Shown in pieces: positions 27,396 to 35,758 of a DNA stretch of 64,000 nucleotides. How positions within the stretch are numbered: position 1 is the first letter of the stretch; each line of letters opens with the position of its first letter. Source of the stretch: Guptibacillus hwajinpoensis. Lineage in GTDB: Bacteria; Bacillota; Bacilli; Bacillales; Bacillaceae_O. Under the pieces are notes generated by a model. That model saw only the letters and a list, made by a program, of their open reading frames with translations, did no database searches and was not told where the DNA came from. The position numbers were made by a program, and so were the translations under genes. Location of the stretch: the NCBI GenBank assembly GCA_016841765.1, contig JAENYN010000006.1, positions 1-64,000 of the forward strand, in the 5' to 3' direction.

Positions 27396-28112
27396 ATGCA
27401 ATTGGACTATGGGATTAATGGAAGTTTCGCGGCTTTTATCCTTCAGCTGGCGGCATGGGGGATTTTCGCTTATATCTTTTATTCCATTTATCGCAAACAG
27501 GAAGAGAAAATTAACGTGTGGAAAGGGTTGCTTATTGCGTTTATCGGCGTTTTTTCTTTTTCGATCACCCTTACATGGCAGGAACAGCCTGTTAAAATCC
27601 CTGTTTTGCCGCTCGGGGTCTGGTTCGTTTTCCTTTATTTCAACCGCCGCGGGGAAGGCTGGCTAAAATACCGGCGCTTCGCCTGGAGCGGGTTTCTGGC
27701 CAACTTTTTATTTCTGGCGGCGGCATTGGCTGCTCCCCCGATTGAAGGCCTTGTTTATCCTGAGGATGTTGCTTCCACCTATATTGCTTCGGCTGACCAT
27801 CCTTCCGTTATATTGCTTTATCCGTCGGCGGAACCTGCAACTGTAAAAGAAGAAGTGCTTCTTGATCAAGTGCGCGACATGAAACTTGAAGCTGTGAATG
27901 TGACGGAGTGGTATGAGGAGAGCCGTAATCGGCAAAACGATCGGTTCCCTTACCAATTGACCGGTACTTCACCTGAATGGGGCAGTGATTTTCCGCTCAT
28001 CATTTATGTCGAAAAAGACGGCAAGGGCCTGCTCGTTGAAACGGCGGAAAATCAGTTTTATTTCCGTTCAGGGACTTCATTTTTGGAAGGAGGGGAATCG
28101 GATGGCTCTTAG
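27396..28112 (+). CDS. Four-segment membrane protein, unknown
   Basis: The ATG at 27396 follows AAAAGGAG; the TTG at 27390 is less well placed. The 238-residue protein has four membrane helices in its first 110 residues, then a soluble C-terminal part (from about IEGLVYPEDVAS) predicted to be outside the membrane. It overlaps the start of the next gene by 11 bases, so the two are coupled. No domain recognised. Confidence 0.65.
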   Translation: MQLDYGINGSFAAFILQLAAWGIFAYIFYSIYRKQEEKINVWKGLLIAFIGVFSFSITLTWQEQPVKIPVLPLGVWFVFLYFNRRGEGWLKYRRFAWSGFLANFLFLAAALAAPPIEGLVYPEDVASTYIASADHPSVILLYPSAEPATVKEEVLLDQVRDMKLEAVNVTEWYEESRNRQNDRFPYQLTGTSPEWGSDFPLIIYVEKDGKGLLVETAENQFYFRSGTSFLEGGESDGS

Positions 28113-28845
28113 TAAAAGAACGGTATTCAGGCTTGCCGTCATGATTGTGGCAGCTGCGGTTGTCTACTGGTTCTATTTTGCCTCTCCTGACCCCTTTCCT
28201 GAGGAAACCCGGCTCCTGGAGAAAATGAATGAGACTTTTCCGGCCGGCCATGCAGCTGAAATACAGGCTGTCCTCCCGCTGGACGACAGCCATGTTTATG
28301 TTCCATTCGTCAGCGGCGGTGACCGGTACGGCTCAAGCTACTGGGAATGGAAGCTTCACGACTGGAAACCAGTCCGCATCGATACGACCGGGGAACCGCA
28401 AATCTGGACGCCGAACCTTGAGGACCCTTCCTCCGCATATGCCGTCTGGAACTTCCATCCTGAGGACGAGATTAGTAAAGCTGCTTTTTACTTGCTCCGT
28501 GACAGCAGCTATATCATCACACCCCAGTCAGAAATTTTCGTCCCTAAAGTTCAGCTGAAAACGGCGGCGGATGTGAGCGGGCAGTCTTACTGCATAAAGG
28601 AATTGCCGGAAAGCTGGAATTTGTTTCTTGAGCCCGTAAAGGAAATCGAGGAGAAACGCAATCCGAACACCTACTTCGGCTTCGGCTTTTCCGAACCAAC
28701 GATGAGAACGGGCACTATTCTCTTTGACAGCGAAGGGAAGCAGACTTTTCCTGAACGGTCTGTGAACGGGAAAGGCTATTCGAACGGCGAGGTGATACTT
28801 GAATACATGCATTTTCTTAATAAGAAGGAATTGTTGACGAATTAA
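28102..28845 (+). CDS. Membrane-anchored exported protein, unknown
   Basis: 247 residues from the ATG at 28102 after GGAAGGAGGGG. The N terminus is a signal anchor (LAVMIVAAAVVYWFYFA); the remainder is extracytoplasmic, with many Trp and Tyr and repeated beta-like segments. It is coupled to the four-segment membrane protein upstream, suggesting a two-part surface complex. No family recognised, and no catalytic motif visible. Confidence 0.65.
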   Translation: MALSKRTVFRLAVMIVAAAVVYWFYFASPDPFPEETRLLEKMNETFPAGHAAEIQAVLPLDDSHVYVPFVSGGDRYGSSYWEWKLHDWKPVRIDTTGEPQIWTPNLEDPSSAYAVWNFHPEDEISKAAFYLLRDSSYIITPQSEIFVPKVQLKTAADVSGQSYCIKELPESWNLFLEPVKEIEEKRNPNTYFGFGFSEPTMRTGTILFDSEGKQTFPERSVNGKGYSNGEVILEYMHFLNKKELLTN

Positions 28846-28852
28846 TTCGTAA

Positions 28853-28890
28853 AAAAAACGGAACATCCCGTGGCGGAGGTTCCGTTTTTT
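28853..28890. terminator. Bidirectional terminator at 28.9 kb
   Basis: AAAAAACGGAAC pairs perfectly with GTTCCGTTTTTT between convergent genes. Confidence 0.85.
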
Positions 28891-29135
28891 CAATCTTCTT
28901 CCCTGCTGGTGAAGATCAGATTCTTCACTCCCCATGCAAGGAGGACAACCACAGCGCTTTCGCATGCACTTATGGCGAGTACAAGCAGCAATCTTCCTGC
29001 ATCTTCGAACTCAGAGAAGCCGAAGAGGGGCAATTTCCATTCATTGAAAATGTTTTGGTATGCGGACAGCAGCATTGCAAAAGGAAACAGCCGCCAGAAA
29101 AATCGGCTGATGCTCCGCGGCAATATGAATTCCAT
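28890..29135 (-). CDS. Two-segment membrane protein, unknown
   Basis: 81 residues; GAGAGGAAATA precedes the ATG. Two hydrophobic helices, the second containing ISACESAVVVLLAWGVKNL. The last base of the stop codon lies in the terminator stem. Likely cotranscribed with the membrane gene 18 bases upstream. No family recognised. Confidence 0.6.
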   Translation of the reverse strand: MEFILPRSISRFFWRLFPFAMLLSAYQNIFNEWKLPLFGFSEFEDAGRLLLVLAISACESAVVVLLAWGVKNLIFTSREED

Positions 29136-29153
29136 TATTTCCTCTCTTTTCCA

Positions 29154-29495
29154 TCAGGTTGTTTTTTTCCGCCGTCCTTCCCTTCGCATCAATAGGTAGC
29201 TGAGCAAGTATGCTGAACTCGTTGCCCCAAACAGAGCAAATAGTCCAGGTGTGAGTGCGAAGTACAGGCTCAGCGGCTGTGACCATATGAACGCCAGCAG
29301 CATGAACCCTTTTTTAAAACTCAGTGATGCCCGAATCGCCAGTGCGGCCGGCAGCACAATCGTAAAAAACGTGGTGAAAACGGGTTCAGGGCCGCTCGGA
29401 TTGGCGTAAGGATTGACAAAACTGAATACGATCCATAACATGATCGTGCCCAGTCCTGCTGCAAGGCCGATCATCGCTGACAATTTTCTGATCAC
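29154..29495 (-). CDS. Four-segment membrane protein, unknown
   Basis: The GTG at 29495 is preferred because AGAGAGG lies directly upstream; the open frame extends to 29642 but the extra N-terminal sequence is not conserved in look. The 113-residue product has four membrane helices with little loop sequence and a basic C terminus (RREGRRKKTT). Function unknown. Confidence 0.55.
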   Translation of the reverse strand: MIRKLSAMIGLAAGLGTIMLWIVFSFVNPYANPSGPEPVFTTFFTIVLPAALAIRASLSFKKGFMLLAFIWSQPLSLYFALTPGLFALFGATSSAYLLSYLLMRREGRRKKTT

Positions 29496-29722
29496 ATCCA
29501 CCTCTCTCCCATGCGTTCTTAAGACGGGCTCTGCCGCCAGGGTGCTTTGCAAGCTGAGCGACAGCCTGAAGTGAACGGAGCAGGATTGTTGGAATAAGGC
29601 GGCTGAATATCCGTCTCTCAGGCTAAAGTCCCGATTTTCCATCTCTTCTTATTATACCGGAGAATCCGTCATAAAGATTTATCTTCCATGAAAAAAACCC
29701 GCCCGATATCTGGACAGGTTTT

Positions 29723-29866
29723 TCAGCGCAATAATTTCCTCAGTATTCTTCTGGCAATATAACCTTTTGTACCGCCTCTGACATAGCCTCCGCGGTAGCC
29801 TCTCTTGCCGCGAAGCACTTTGCTGACGGTATAGATGCCTTTTGCAATCATGATCAGTCTGCGCAT
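29723..29866 (-). CDS. Very basic 47-residue protein, unknown
   Basis: GAGGAGG lies 6 bases before the ATG at 29866. The product is rich in Arg, Lys and Gly (MRRLIMIAKGIYTVSK, then RGKRGYRGGYVRGG and RRILRKLLR) with almost no acidic residues. It is too short for an ordinary ORF search. Its length, charge and glycine repeats suggest nucleic-acid or spore association, but this is only an idea from composition. Confidence 0.6.
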   Translation of the reverse strand: MRRLIMIAKGIYTVSKVLRGKRGYRGGYVRGGTKGYIARRILRKLLR

Positions 29867-29944
29867 CGGCTTCCTCCTCTTTTACAGGCATCCCCGGAGT
29901 GTTCCATTGCTCCGGGGCCCTATAGTAAGTGTATTCAGCTTTGA

Positions 29945-30517
29945 TCAGCTTAAGCGCTCTTCATGGTCACGTTTCTGGATTTCATCTTCGCCAAATCCGT
30001 CTTCCCTGTCGCGCAGAAGGTGGGCGAGGCGGCTAGCGGCGTTTGAAGCGATGCTTGCCACCAGGTCATCGAGGAATGTATGGATTTGGTTTTTATCCGG
30101 TTCGGTATCAAGCTTGTGGATGACGCCGGTTTTTTGTTTATCAAGATAACCGAATGTCGTCACGGCGATGCTTCCATAGCCGAATACCGCGCCGATTGCG
30201 AGGGTTTCATCGACGCCGAACAGCCCTTCGTCCGCTGCCACGATCGATTGGAGCGGCTCGGACAGTTTCCCCTGCTCGGCAAGTTTATCAAGTTCAATGC
30301 CGACGAGAACGGCATGCTGGATTTCACGTTTTTGCAGGACTGCTTCCACGCTTTCAATGCAATCCCTCATATCAATCTGGTCGCCGGCGAACGGCGCTTG
30401 CAAATCATAGACAATTTCCGCAATCTCCTTAATCGTGACCCCGCGCTCTTCCAAAAGGGCTCGTGCCGCAGCTTCTACGTCTCTGCTGTGCACTCGTTTG
30501 ACATCTGTGTTTCCCAT
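29945..30517 (-). CDS. Phosphatidylglycerophosphatase A-like (YutG family)
   Basis: 190 residues. It matches the YutG/PgpA family in layout: the N-terminal VEAAARALLEERGV, central GYGSIAVTTFGYLDKQKTG and a C-terminal charged stretch. PgpA removes the phosphate of phosphatidylglycerophosphate to form phosphatidylglycerol. GAGAGGAGAATTGG precedes the ATG. The Gram-positive members lack clear membrane helices here, so it may be peripheral. Confidence 0.75.
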   Translation of the reverse strand: MGNTDVKRVHSRDVEAAARALLEERGVTIKEIAEIVYDLQAPFAGDQIDMRDCIESVEAVLQKREIQHAVLVGIELDKLAEQGKLSEPLQSIVAADEGLFGVDETLAIGAVFGYGSIAVTTFGYLDKQKTGVIHKLDTEPDKNQIHTFLDDLVASIASNAASRLAHLLRDREDGFGEDEIQKRDHEERLS

Positions 30518-30681
30518 ATACCAATTCTCCTCTCAACAACGTATCTTTTTGGTGTATTCCCTATTATAACACTTCTTAATCTTGGGACTGGCCTGGAGTG
30601 AGCTGTATGCAATCGACGGTGGTGAATTATGCTACAATTATGAATGGCACGATTACTGATTGATTGGATGGAGGCGGTAAC

Positions 30682-31416
30682 ATGGCAGATATTCAACAAG
30701 GAAAAATCGAAGAACAAACGCTTTACAGCGATCTATTGGGTGAAGAAGTGACATTGCTCGTTTACTACCCGCCAAATTTTTCCCCGTTATATAAATATAC
30801 GATCTTGATTGCCCAGGACGGGCGCGATTATTTTACGCTCGGCCGGATCGCCAGGACTGCAGACAGGCTTCTGGCTGAACGTAAAATTGAAAATACGGTT
30901 ATTGTCGGCATTCCCTACCGTGATGTGGAAGACAGGCGGGCCAAGTATCATCCGAAAGGTGAAAAACACCAAGCGTATCTGCGCTTTCTGGCTAATGAGC
31001 TTGTCCCTTACCTGGATCACGCTCTTCCGACCTACCAGATGGGCGGCGGGCGCGCGCTTATCGGTGACTCGCTTGCCGGAACGGTTTCCCTTTTGGCCGC
31101 ACTTTCCTATCCGCATACGTTCGGTCGTGTGCTGCTGCAATCCCCTTATGTGACAGAAGACGTCCTTGCAGCGGTTGATTCGTTTGAGCACACGCAGCTG
31201 CTTGAGGTCTACCATGTTGTAGGAAAAAATGAAACAGCGGTCGAAACGGCCAATGGGGAGACGAAAGATTTTATTAGGCCGAACCGGAAACTGAATGAAC
31301 GATTCAAGGCAAAAGGATTCACCTTTTTTTATGACGAATTCGATGGCGACCATACTTGGACATACTGGCAGCCTGATCTTGAGCGGGCACTTGCTGTCAT
31401 GCTGGAACGATATTGA
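30682..31416 (+). CDS. yjcH: Esterase of the enterochelin-esterase type (YjcH-like)
   Basis: 244 residues from the ATG at 30682 after GGAGGCGG. It has an alpha/beta hydrolase fold: nucleophile Ser130 in GDSLAG, oxyanion-hole region LIAQDGRDYF, and a final His in DGDHTW. It resembles B. subtilis YjcH and the Fes/esterase D group that cleave esters of siderophores or related molecules. It is followed by yjcG and yjcF in the same order as, but opposite orientation to, my recollection of B. subtilis. Natural substrate unknown. Confidence 0.82.
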   Translation: MADIQQGKIEEQTLYSDLLGEEVTLLVYYPPNFSPLYKYTILIAQDGRDYFTLGRIARTADRLLAERKIENTVIVGIPYRDVEDRRAKYHPKGEKHQAYLRFLANELVPYLDHALPTYQMGGGRALIGDSLAGTVSLLAALSYPHTFGRVLLQSPYVTEDVLAAVDSFEHTQLLEVYHVVGKNETAVETANGETKDFIRPNRKLNERFKAKGFTFFYDEFDGDHTWTYWQPDLERALAVMLERY

Positions 31417-31505
31417 TTTTGGCGAGGTATGAAGTTGTAAGAATTTTTGATATAATATGGTAAGAATTATATGATATCAGCATCCTGCTTAGGAGGGACC
31501 AGGAC

Positions 31506-32027
31506 ATGTCATTGAAGTATGGTGTAGCTATTTTTCCATCTAAGACACTGCAAGATTTAGCAAATTCTTATCGTAAGCGCTATGATTCCCACTATGCGTT
31601 GATTCCGCCTCATCTGACACTGAAGGAACCGTTCGTGGTGGATGAAAGTGATCTGGATGAGCTCGTGCAGAAACTCCAGGACATCGCAAAGCAAGTCAAT
31701 CCTTTCACTTTGCATGTATATAAAGTGGGGACATTTTATCCTGCCAATAATACGATTTATTTAAAAGTCGAACGGCAGGACGAGCTTGAAAAGCTGCATC
31801 AGCTGCTTTATTCAGGCGATTTGACGCAGGAACCGCGCTATTCTTTCGTGCCGCATATCACCATTGCCCAGGATCTGTCTCACGATGAACATTCCGATGT
31901 TCTCGGAAGGACGAAAATGATGGATATCGAACACGAAGAAATTGCAGACCGCTTCCAGCTCCTCTACCAATTGGAGAATGGCTCATGGACCGTCTATGAG
32001 ACATTCCGGATGGGAAAGGACAAGTAA
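31506..32027 (+). CDS. yjcG: 2H phosphoesterase / 2',5' RNA ligase-like (YjcG)
   Basis: 173 residues with both HxTx motifs of the 2H phosphoesterase superfamily: His36-Leu-Thr38 (PPHLTLKEP) and His117-Ile-Thr119 (VPHITIA). These form the paired catalytic histidines. AGGAGGG precedes the ATG. It lies between yjcH and yjcF, 89 bases after the esterase and 3 bases before yjcF. The family acts on cyclic phosphodiesters or RNA ends; the true substrate of YjcG is not established. Confidence 0.88.
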   Translation: MSLKYGVAIFPSKTLQDLANSYRKRYDSHYALIPPHLTLKEPFVVDESDLDELVQKLQDIAKQVNPFTLHVYKVGTFYPANNTIYLKVERQDELEKLHQLLYSGDLTQEPRYSFVPHITIAQDLSHDEHSDVLGRTKMMDIEHEEIADRFQLLYQLENGSWTVYETFRMGKDK

Positions 32028-32030
32028 AAA

Positions 32031-32456
32031 ATGGAAGTCAGAGTCGTGCAGACAGACAGCGAACTTGAGGACGCTTTCCAGGTAAGGCGTCTTGTGTTCG
32101 TAGATGAGCAAAACGTTCCTATTGAAGAAGAAATTGACCAATATGAAGAGGATTCTGTTCATTTTGTGGCCTATGACGGCAGCAAGCCTGTTGCAGCCGG
32201 TCGCCTTCGGATCCTGGAGGATACCGGCAAAGTTGAACGGATATGCGTTCTCGGGGACTACCGTAAAACCGGCCTCGGAAGACAAGTCATGGAAGCGATT
32301 GAACAGCACGCCACCGAACTCGGCGCCTCAAAAGCAAAATTGAATGCCCAGACACATGCAGAAGCCTTCTACGGCAAGCTCGGCTATGAAACAGTTTCCG
32401 GTATATTCATGGACGCCGGCATCCCGCATGTGACAATGGTGAAAAAACTGAAATAA
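32031..32456 (+). CDS. yjcF: GNAT N-acetyltransferase (YjcF)
   Basis: 141 residues. ERICVLGDYRKTGLGRQVMEA carries the acetyl-CoA pyrophosphate-loop motif (R/Q-x-x-G-x-G/A), and the C-terminal YGKLGYETVSGIFMDAGIPH is typical of the ElaA/YjcF type. It starts 3 bases after the yjcG stop, so it is coupled. A terminator follows. Substrate unknown. Confidence 0.88.
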   Translation: MEVRVVQTDSELEDAFQVRRLVFVDEQNVPIEEEIDQYEEDSVHFVAYDGSKPVAAGRLRILEDTGKVERICVLGDYRKTGLGRQVMEAIEQHATELGASKAKLNAQTHAEAFYGKLGYETVSGIFMDAGIPHVTMVKKLK

Positions 32457-32495
32457 CCGCCGATATGCGGTCTATTTCGCAATTCCATACATGTT

Positions 32496-32537
32496 AAAAA
32501 AAGCAGCGGCCGCTTTTGATAGCGGCTGTTTTTTATT
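32496..32537 (+). terminator. Terminator of yjcHGF
   Basis: CAG plus CCGCT pair with AGCGGCTG with a three-base bulge, then TTTTTTA. Confidence 0.7.
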
Positions 32538-32612
32538 TGTCCGGCGGGCGGCAATTTCAGATACGTGACAGGCATCTGACAAACCGCCGCCTGCCGAAGA
32601 GGAGGAGGGAAG

Positions 32613-33392
32613 ATGATGAATCATGCTTTTTCCGTTGCCGATCCTGAGATGATCGAAGATGTGTCTCAAAAAGGGCTGGCAGCAAAACCGTTTGTTTTGA
32701 AATATGCAAAAATCCTTGATCAAATTTGGGAGGTCATTCCGCCAAAGGGAATCATATTCCATGATTATCTTTCAGCGACAGAAGTGTTTGCCAACACGCC
32801 CCTCCCTGCTTATACATCACGCCGACTGATTCATGTGTGTCCTGTCGAGAACGTATGGGAGGATATCTTTTTGAACGCTGCGGCTGAGTGCAGGCAGCTC
32901 AATGTGGAGCTGTTCTACAAAACGCTGAGCTCCGTTGACATGGCGGTCATCGCTTCCCATCAATACACTCATTATCTTGCCTGTTTTCTTGATTCACTGG
33001 AGGAAACTGACAGTGCGGACTGGTTCATTGAGGGGCTCTCCTGTTACTTGCCGCGCCGTCTTCTATATGATGAAGAGCGCTTTGAATCGGTCATGGCCGT
33101 GGAAGAGGATTTGATCCGGACGTACCGGCCGCTCTTCGGGAACTACGGACTGAAGGCATTCGGACAGGCAGAAGAACCGGGAAACGGTTCAGCGGGAACG
33201 CTGTATGATTACTGGCGCAGCACCCGCACCGTCCGCTATCTCGTCGAAGAGTGCGCCGCCGGTAACATCAAGCCGCTGCTCCAGCATTATGTGGATTGGA
33301 AAAATGAAGGGAAACGGTATCCATTCAGCCGATATCTTGCCCACCGCTATAAGATCGAAAACGGGCATGCGGCTGATTTGGGGCTGGCGTAG
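32613..33392 (+). CDS. Gluzincin-like protein with HQxxH in place of HExxH
   Basis: 259 residues after GAGGAGGAGGG. The middle holds ASHQYTHYLACFLDSL, and then ADWFIEGLSCYLPRR. This is the arrangement of gluzincin metallopeptidases (HExxH, then WFxEG with the third ligand), with His116, His120 and Glu140, but the catalytic glutamate is Gln117. It may be an inactive homologue, a binding protein, or the resemblance may be chance. No signal peptide is seen, so it would act in the cytoplasm. No close family is recognised. Confidence 0.6.
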   Translation: MMNHAFSVADPEMIEDVSQKGLAAKPFVLKYAKILDQIWEVIPPKGIIFHDYLSATEVFANTPLPAYTSRRLIHVCPVENVWEDIFLNAAAECRQLNVELFYKTLSSVDMAVIASHQYTHYLACFLDSLEETDSADWFIEGLSCYLPRRLLYDEERFESVMAVEEDLIRTYRPLFGNYGLKAFGQAEEPGNGSAGTLYDYWRSTRTVRYLVEECAAGNIKPLLQHYVDWKNEGKRYPFSRYLAHRYKIENGHAADLGLA

Positions 33393-33560
33393 AAGCGTCG
33401 CTTGTTGTTAAAGAAGAGTTCCGTTTCACAAAATACGGCTCCCCTTTTAACGGCTTTGCCTTAATCCCAATTAACAACACGCATAAACGCCAGATAGAAT
33501 GAACATGCGCTGATCTGCCTATACTACATTGTAAGTATGGCAGGAAGCGGGTGATTCTGG

Positions 33561-34238
33561 TTGAATGATTATTTGCAAATCGGTACAGAACTAGTTGTCG
33601 GGTTTATCGCCCTGTTTTTCCTTACGAAATTACTGGGTAAAAACCAGATTTCCCAACTGACGGCGTTTGACTTTGTATCTGCGATTGTGCTGGGTGAACT
33701 TGTCGGTAACGCCCTTTATGACGGGGAAACTAAATTCACCAAAGTATTATTTGCCGTTGTGGTCTGGGGAACTTTGATTTATTCAACAGAGTGGGTAACA
33801 CAAAAATTCAAACGGACCCGGTCTTTTCTTGAAGGCCAGCCTTCCATCATCGTCCAGCATGGAAAACTGGATCGGAAGGCCCTTAAGAAAAACCAGCTGG
33901 ACATCAACCAGCTGCAGCATTTGCTGAGATCAAAAGATGTGTTTTCGCTGCGGGAGGTCGAGTACGCCATCCTGGAAACAGACGGATCGATCAGCATCTT
34001 GAAAAAGTCAGCTTTCGCCAATCCGACCCGAAGCGACCTTAACCTGCCGGAAGAAAAAGTCGTTCTTCCGATTACGCTCATTACCGACGGGGAAGTCATC
34101 TGGGATAACCTCAAGCAATCCGGATTTGATGAAAAATGGCTCCACGGCCAAATCCAGGTCCACGGAGCCAAAGATATCAAGGATGTCCTCTTTGCCGAAT
34201 GGAAGGAAGGCGAATCGCTGCATGTCATCACGATGTGA
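33561..34238 (+). CDS. DUF421 membrane protein (YetF family)
   Basis: 225 residues. Two membrane helices, then a basic linker and the soluble DUF421 core with the motif LDLNQLQ-like (DINQLQHLLRSKDVF) and SLREVEYAILETDGSISILKK. Paralogues in B. subtilis (YetF, YrbG, YdfR) are sporulation-associated membrane proteins of unclear function. The start is a TTG at 33561 with a weak box (AAGCGGG). A palindrome copy with a T run follows the stop. Confidence 0.85.
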   Translation: MNDYLQIGTELVVGFIALFFLTKLLGKNQISQLTAFDFVSAIVLGELVGNALYDGETKFTKVLFAVVVWGTLIYSTEWVTQKFKRTRSFLEGQPSIIVQHGKLDRKALKKNQLDINQLQHLLRSKDVFSLREVEYAILETDGSISILKKSAFANPTRSDLNLPEEKVVLPITLITDGEVIWDNLKQSGFDEKWLHGQIQVHGAKDIKDVLFAEWKEGESLHVITM

Positions 34239-34243
34239 GGGAG

Positions 34244-34287
34244 AAATGCCTGGCAATTGCCTCGCAATTGCCAGGCATTTTTTGTTG
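34244..34287. repeat. CAATTG-type palindrome, copy 2 (acts as terminator)
   Basis: AAATGCCTGGCAATTGC and GCAATTGCCAGGCATTT are perfect arms around CTC (34244-34280), followed by TTTTTTG on the plus strand. It lies 6 bases after the DUF421 stop codon, and the MBL gene ends just beyond on the other strand. Confidence 0.92.
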
Positions 34288-34291
34288 CCGT

Positions 34292-35188
34292 TTATTTTAG
34301 TTTCACACACATTTTGTTATCGTGCACAACAAACTCCGCTTTGGAGCGGGCGATGAGGGCTTCGGCGTAGGCGGTGACGGCGGTGCGGTACAGCGCCCAG
34401 GTGCCAAGGTTGTTCAGTTTTACATCCCACGTTTTGCACATAAGGCTGACGAGGTCTTCCTGGCTCAGCATCCCGCCTTCATTTTCAAGAAGGGAACTCA
34501 TGCTGCCAATCACTTTTTCATGATACTCGAGATTTGCCTGCACGGTTTTCAGCCATTCGGTTTCAAATTGGCCGTGCCCTGGCACAGCCCCGGCACATTC
34601 CATCCCGAGAAGTTTATTCAGCGATTCGATTGTTTTATCCGCATCAATCAAATACGGTATTTTATGTTTTTCAAGCTGTTCGGTTCCGAAGTAGCCATCC
34701 GCTGCGAACAGCACCCCATCAACAAGCACGCCAAGCTGGTACATGCTGTGGCCGGCCAGCTCCACAAGATCAACAGAAAACGGCCCGAGCTGCCGCTTTC
34801 CTCCTTCTACGATGACATCCACCGTAAGCGGCGGCCCTTCAAGAAACTTATTGCGCAGATCAGCCGGCGGTTCGTTTCCCTGGAACAAATAATAGGGCTC
34901 AAGGATAGGATACTTAAGGACCGCTTCCTCAAGTATCGGTGCATAAACGGTGATTCCCCCTTCCTTCAATAGCTCCTGTGCACCGCCGTAATGATCGGCA
35001 TGCGCATGGGTGATGAAAAGATCAGTGAACGGAAGCCCCTTCTCACCCAGCTGCCGCTTCACTTTTTTCGCCGCCGATTTATCAAGGCCCGCATCAATCA
35101 ACAATCCCGATGTTCCGTCTGTCACATACCCGATGTTCACCGCCCCGTTAAAATAAAAACATCGTTCTGAAATCTGGATCATCTTCAT
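34292..35188 (-). CDS. MBL-fold metallo-hydrolase
   Basis: 298 residues. The metal-binding motif is THAHADHYGG (His61, His63, Asp65, His66), with His147 in LAGHSM, Asp164 in FAADG and a later His in VPGHG. This is a complete dinuclear site, as in glyoxalase II and lactonase relatives. The C-terminal third is a helical domain specific to a subgroup. Substrate unknown. The gene ends opposite palindrome copy 2. Confidence 0.87.
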   Translation of the reverse strand: MKMIQISERCFYFNGAVNIGYVTDGTSGLLIDAGLDKSAAKKVKRQLGEKGLPFTDLFITHAHADHYGGAQELLKEGGITVYAPILEEAVLKYPILEPYYLFQGNEPPADLRNKFLEGPPLTVDVIVEGGKRQLGPFSVDLVELAGHSMYQLGVLVDGVLFAADGYFGTEQLEKHKIPYLIDADKTIESLNKLLGMECAGAVPGHGQFETEWLKTVQANLEYHEKVIGSMSSLLENEGGMLSQEDLVSLMCKTWDVKLNNLGTWALYRTAVTAYAEALIARSKAEFVVHDNKMCVKLK

Positions 35189-35235
35189 TGCTGCCCCTCC
35201 CCTTCAACTTGGTTTCAAAGCCCTTTTCAGAAATC

Positions 35236-35260
35236 AAAAAAGCCCCGTTCAAACGGGACC
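35236..35260 (-). terminator. Terminator of the 88-residue gene
   Basis: On the minus strand CCCGTT pairs with AACGGG (with a GC extension), followed by TTTTTTG. Confidence 0.75.
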
Positions 35261-35264
35261 CTTC

Positions 35265-35531
35265 TTAAATCGATTCGTTTATTTTATATCCTTTTCCTGT
35301 CATCTCCGCCAAAATTTCATCGAATTTCTTTGTTTTCTTCACCTTTGTTCCCTCGTATAAAAATCCGACAGGTTTATATTGTTCCAGATTGCCCTGACCG
35401 TAGTTGCGGAGCTTTGTATCAAGCGTGGCGCGTTGCACAGGAGATAATGTCAAGTCAGGCTGCCTGTTTGCAGCAGTGCGGTTCGCATATTGCGTATATT
35501 GATCATGATTGATCGGTAAAATGTAGCCCAC
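35265..35531 (-). CDS. Uncharacterised 88-residue protein
   Basis: A GTG at 35531 with a perfect AAGGAGG 8 bases upstream. It starts MGYILPINHDQYTQYANR and continues with a polar helical sequence. I recall similar short Bacillus proteins without function. It is divergent from the helicase gene; the hairpin at 35660-35711 lies between them. Confidence 0.65.
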   Translation of the reverse strand: MGYILPINHDQYTQYANRTAANRQPDLTLSPVQRATLDTKLRNYGQGNLEQYKPVGFLYEGTKVKKTKKFDEILAEMTGKGYKINESI

Positions 35532-35659
35532 TTCCCCCGCCTCCTTAATTCCTACTAATGGCTTATTTACCCTTTTCCGGACAATTTCAACCCTTATTTC
35601 TCAAAAAATACCTGTTGCGATAACGTATGATTTGATAAGATTAAACTTGTCGTTTCAAC

Positions 35660-35711
35660 AAAAAAGGGCCGGCCCATTATCTTTGAATGAAGTGATCGGG
35701 ATAGGGCCCTT
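35660..35711 (-). other. Terminator-like hairpin in the 5' region of the 88-residue gene
   Basis: AAGGGCC and GGCCCTT pair on the minus strand with TTTTTT on that strand's 3' side (35661-35665). It could end or attenuate minus-strand transcription before the gene at 35531. It also lies in the leader of the helicase gene. Confidence 0.5.
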
Positions 35712-35758
35712 ACTATATTATTCGCTTCTTGGCCGCATTTTTTGAGGAGGTGCCGTCC

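Noticed and set aside
29496-29642. N-terminal extension of the membrane gene at 29154
   Set aside because: The extra 49 residues contain no membrane segment or conserved sequence, while AGAGAGG directly precedes the internal GTG.
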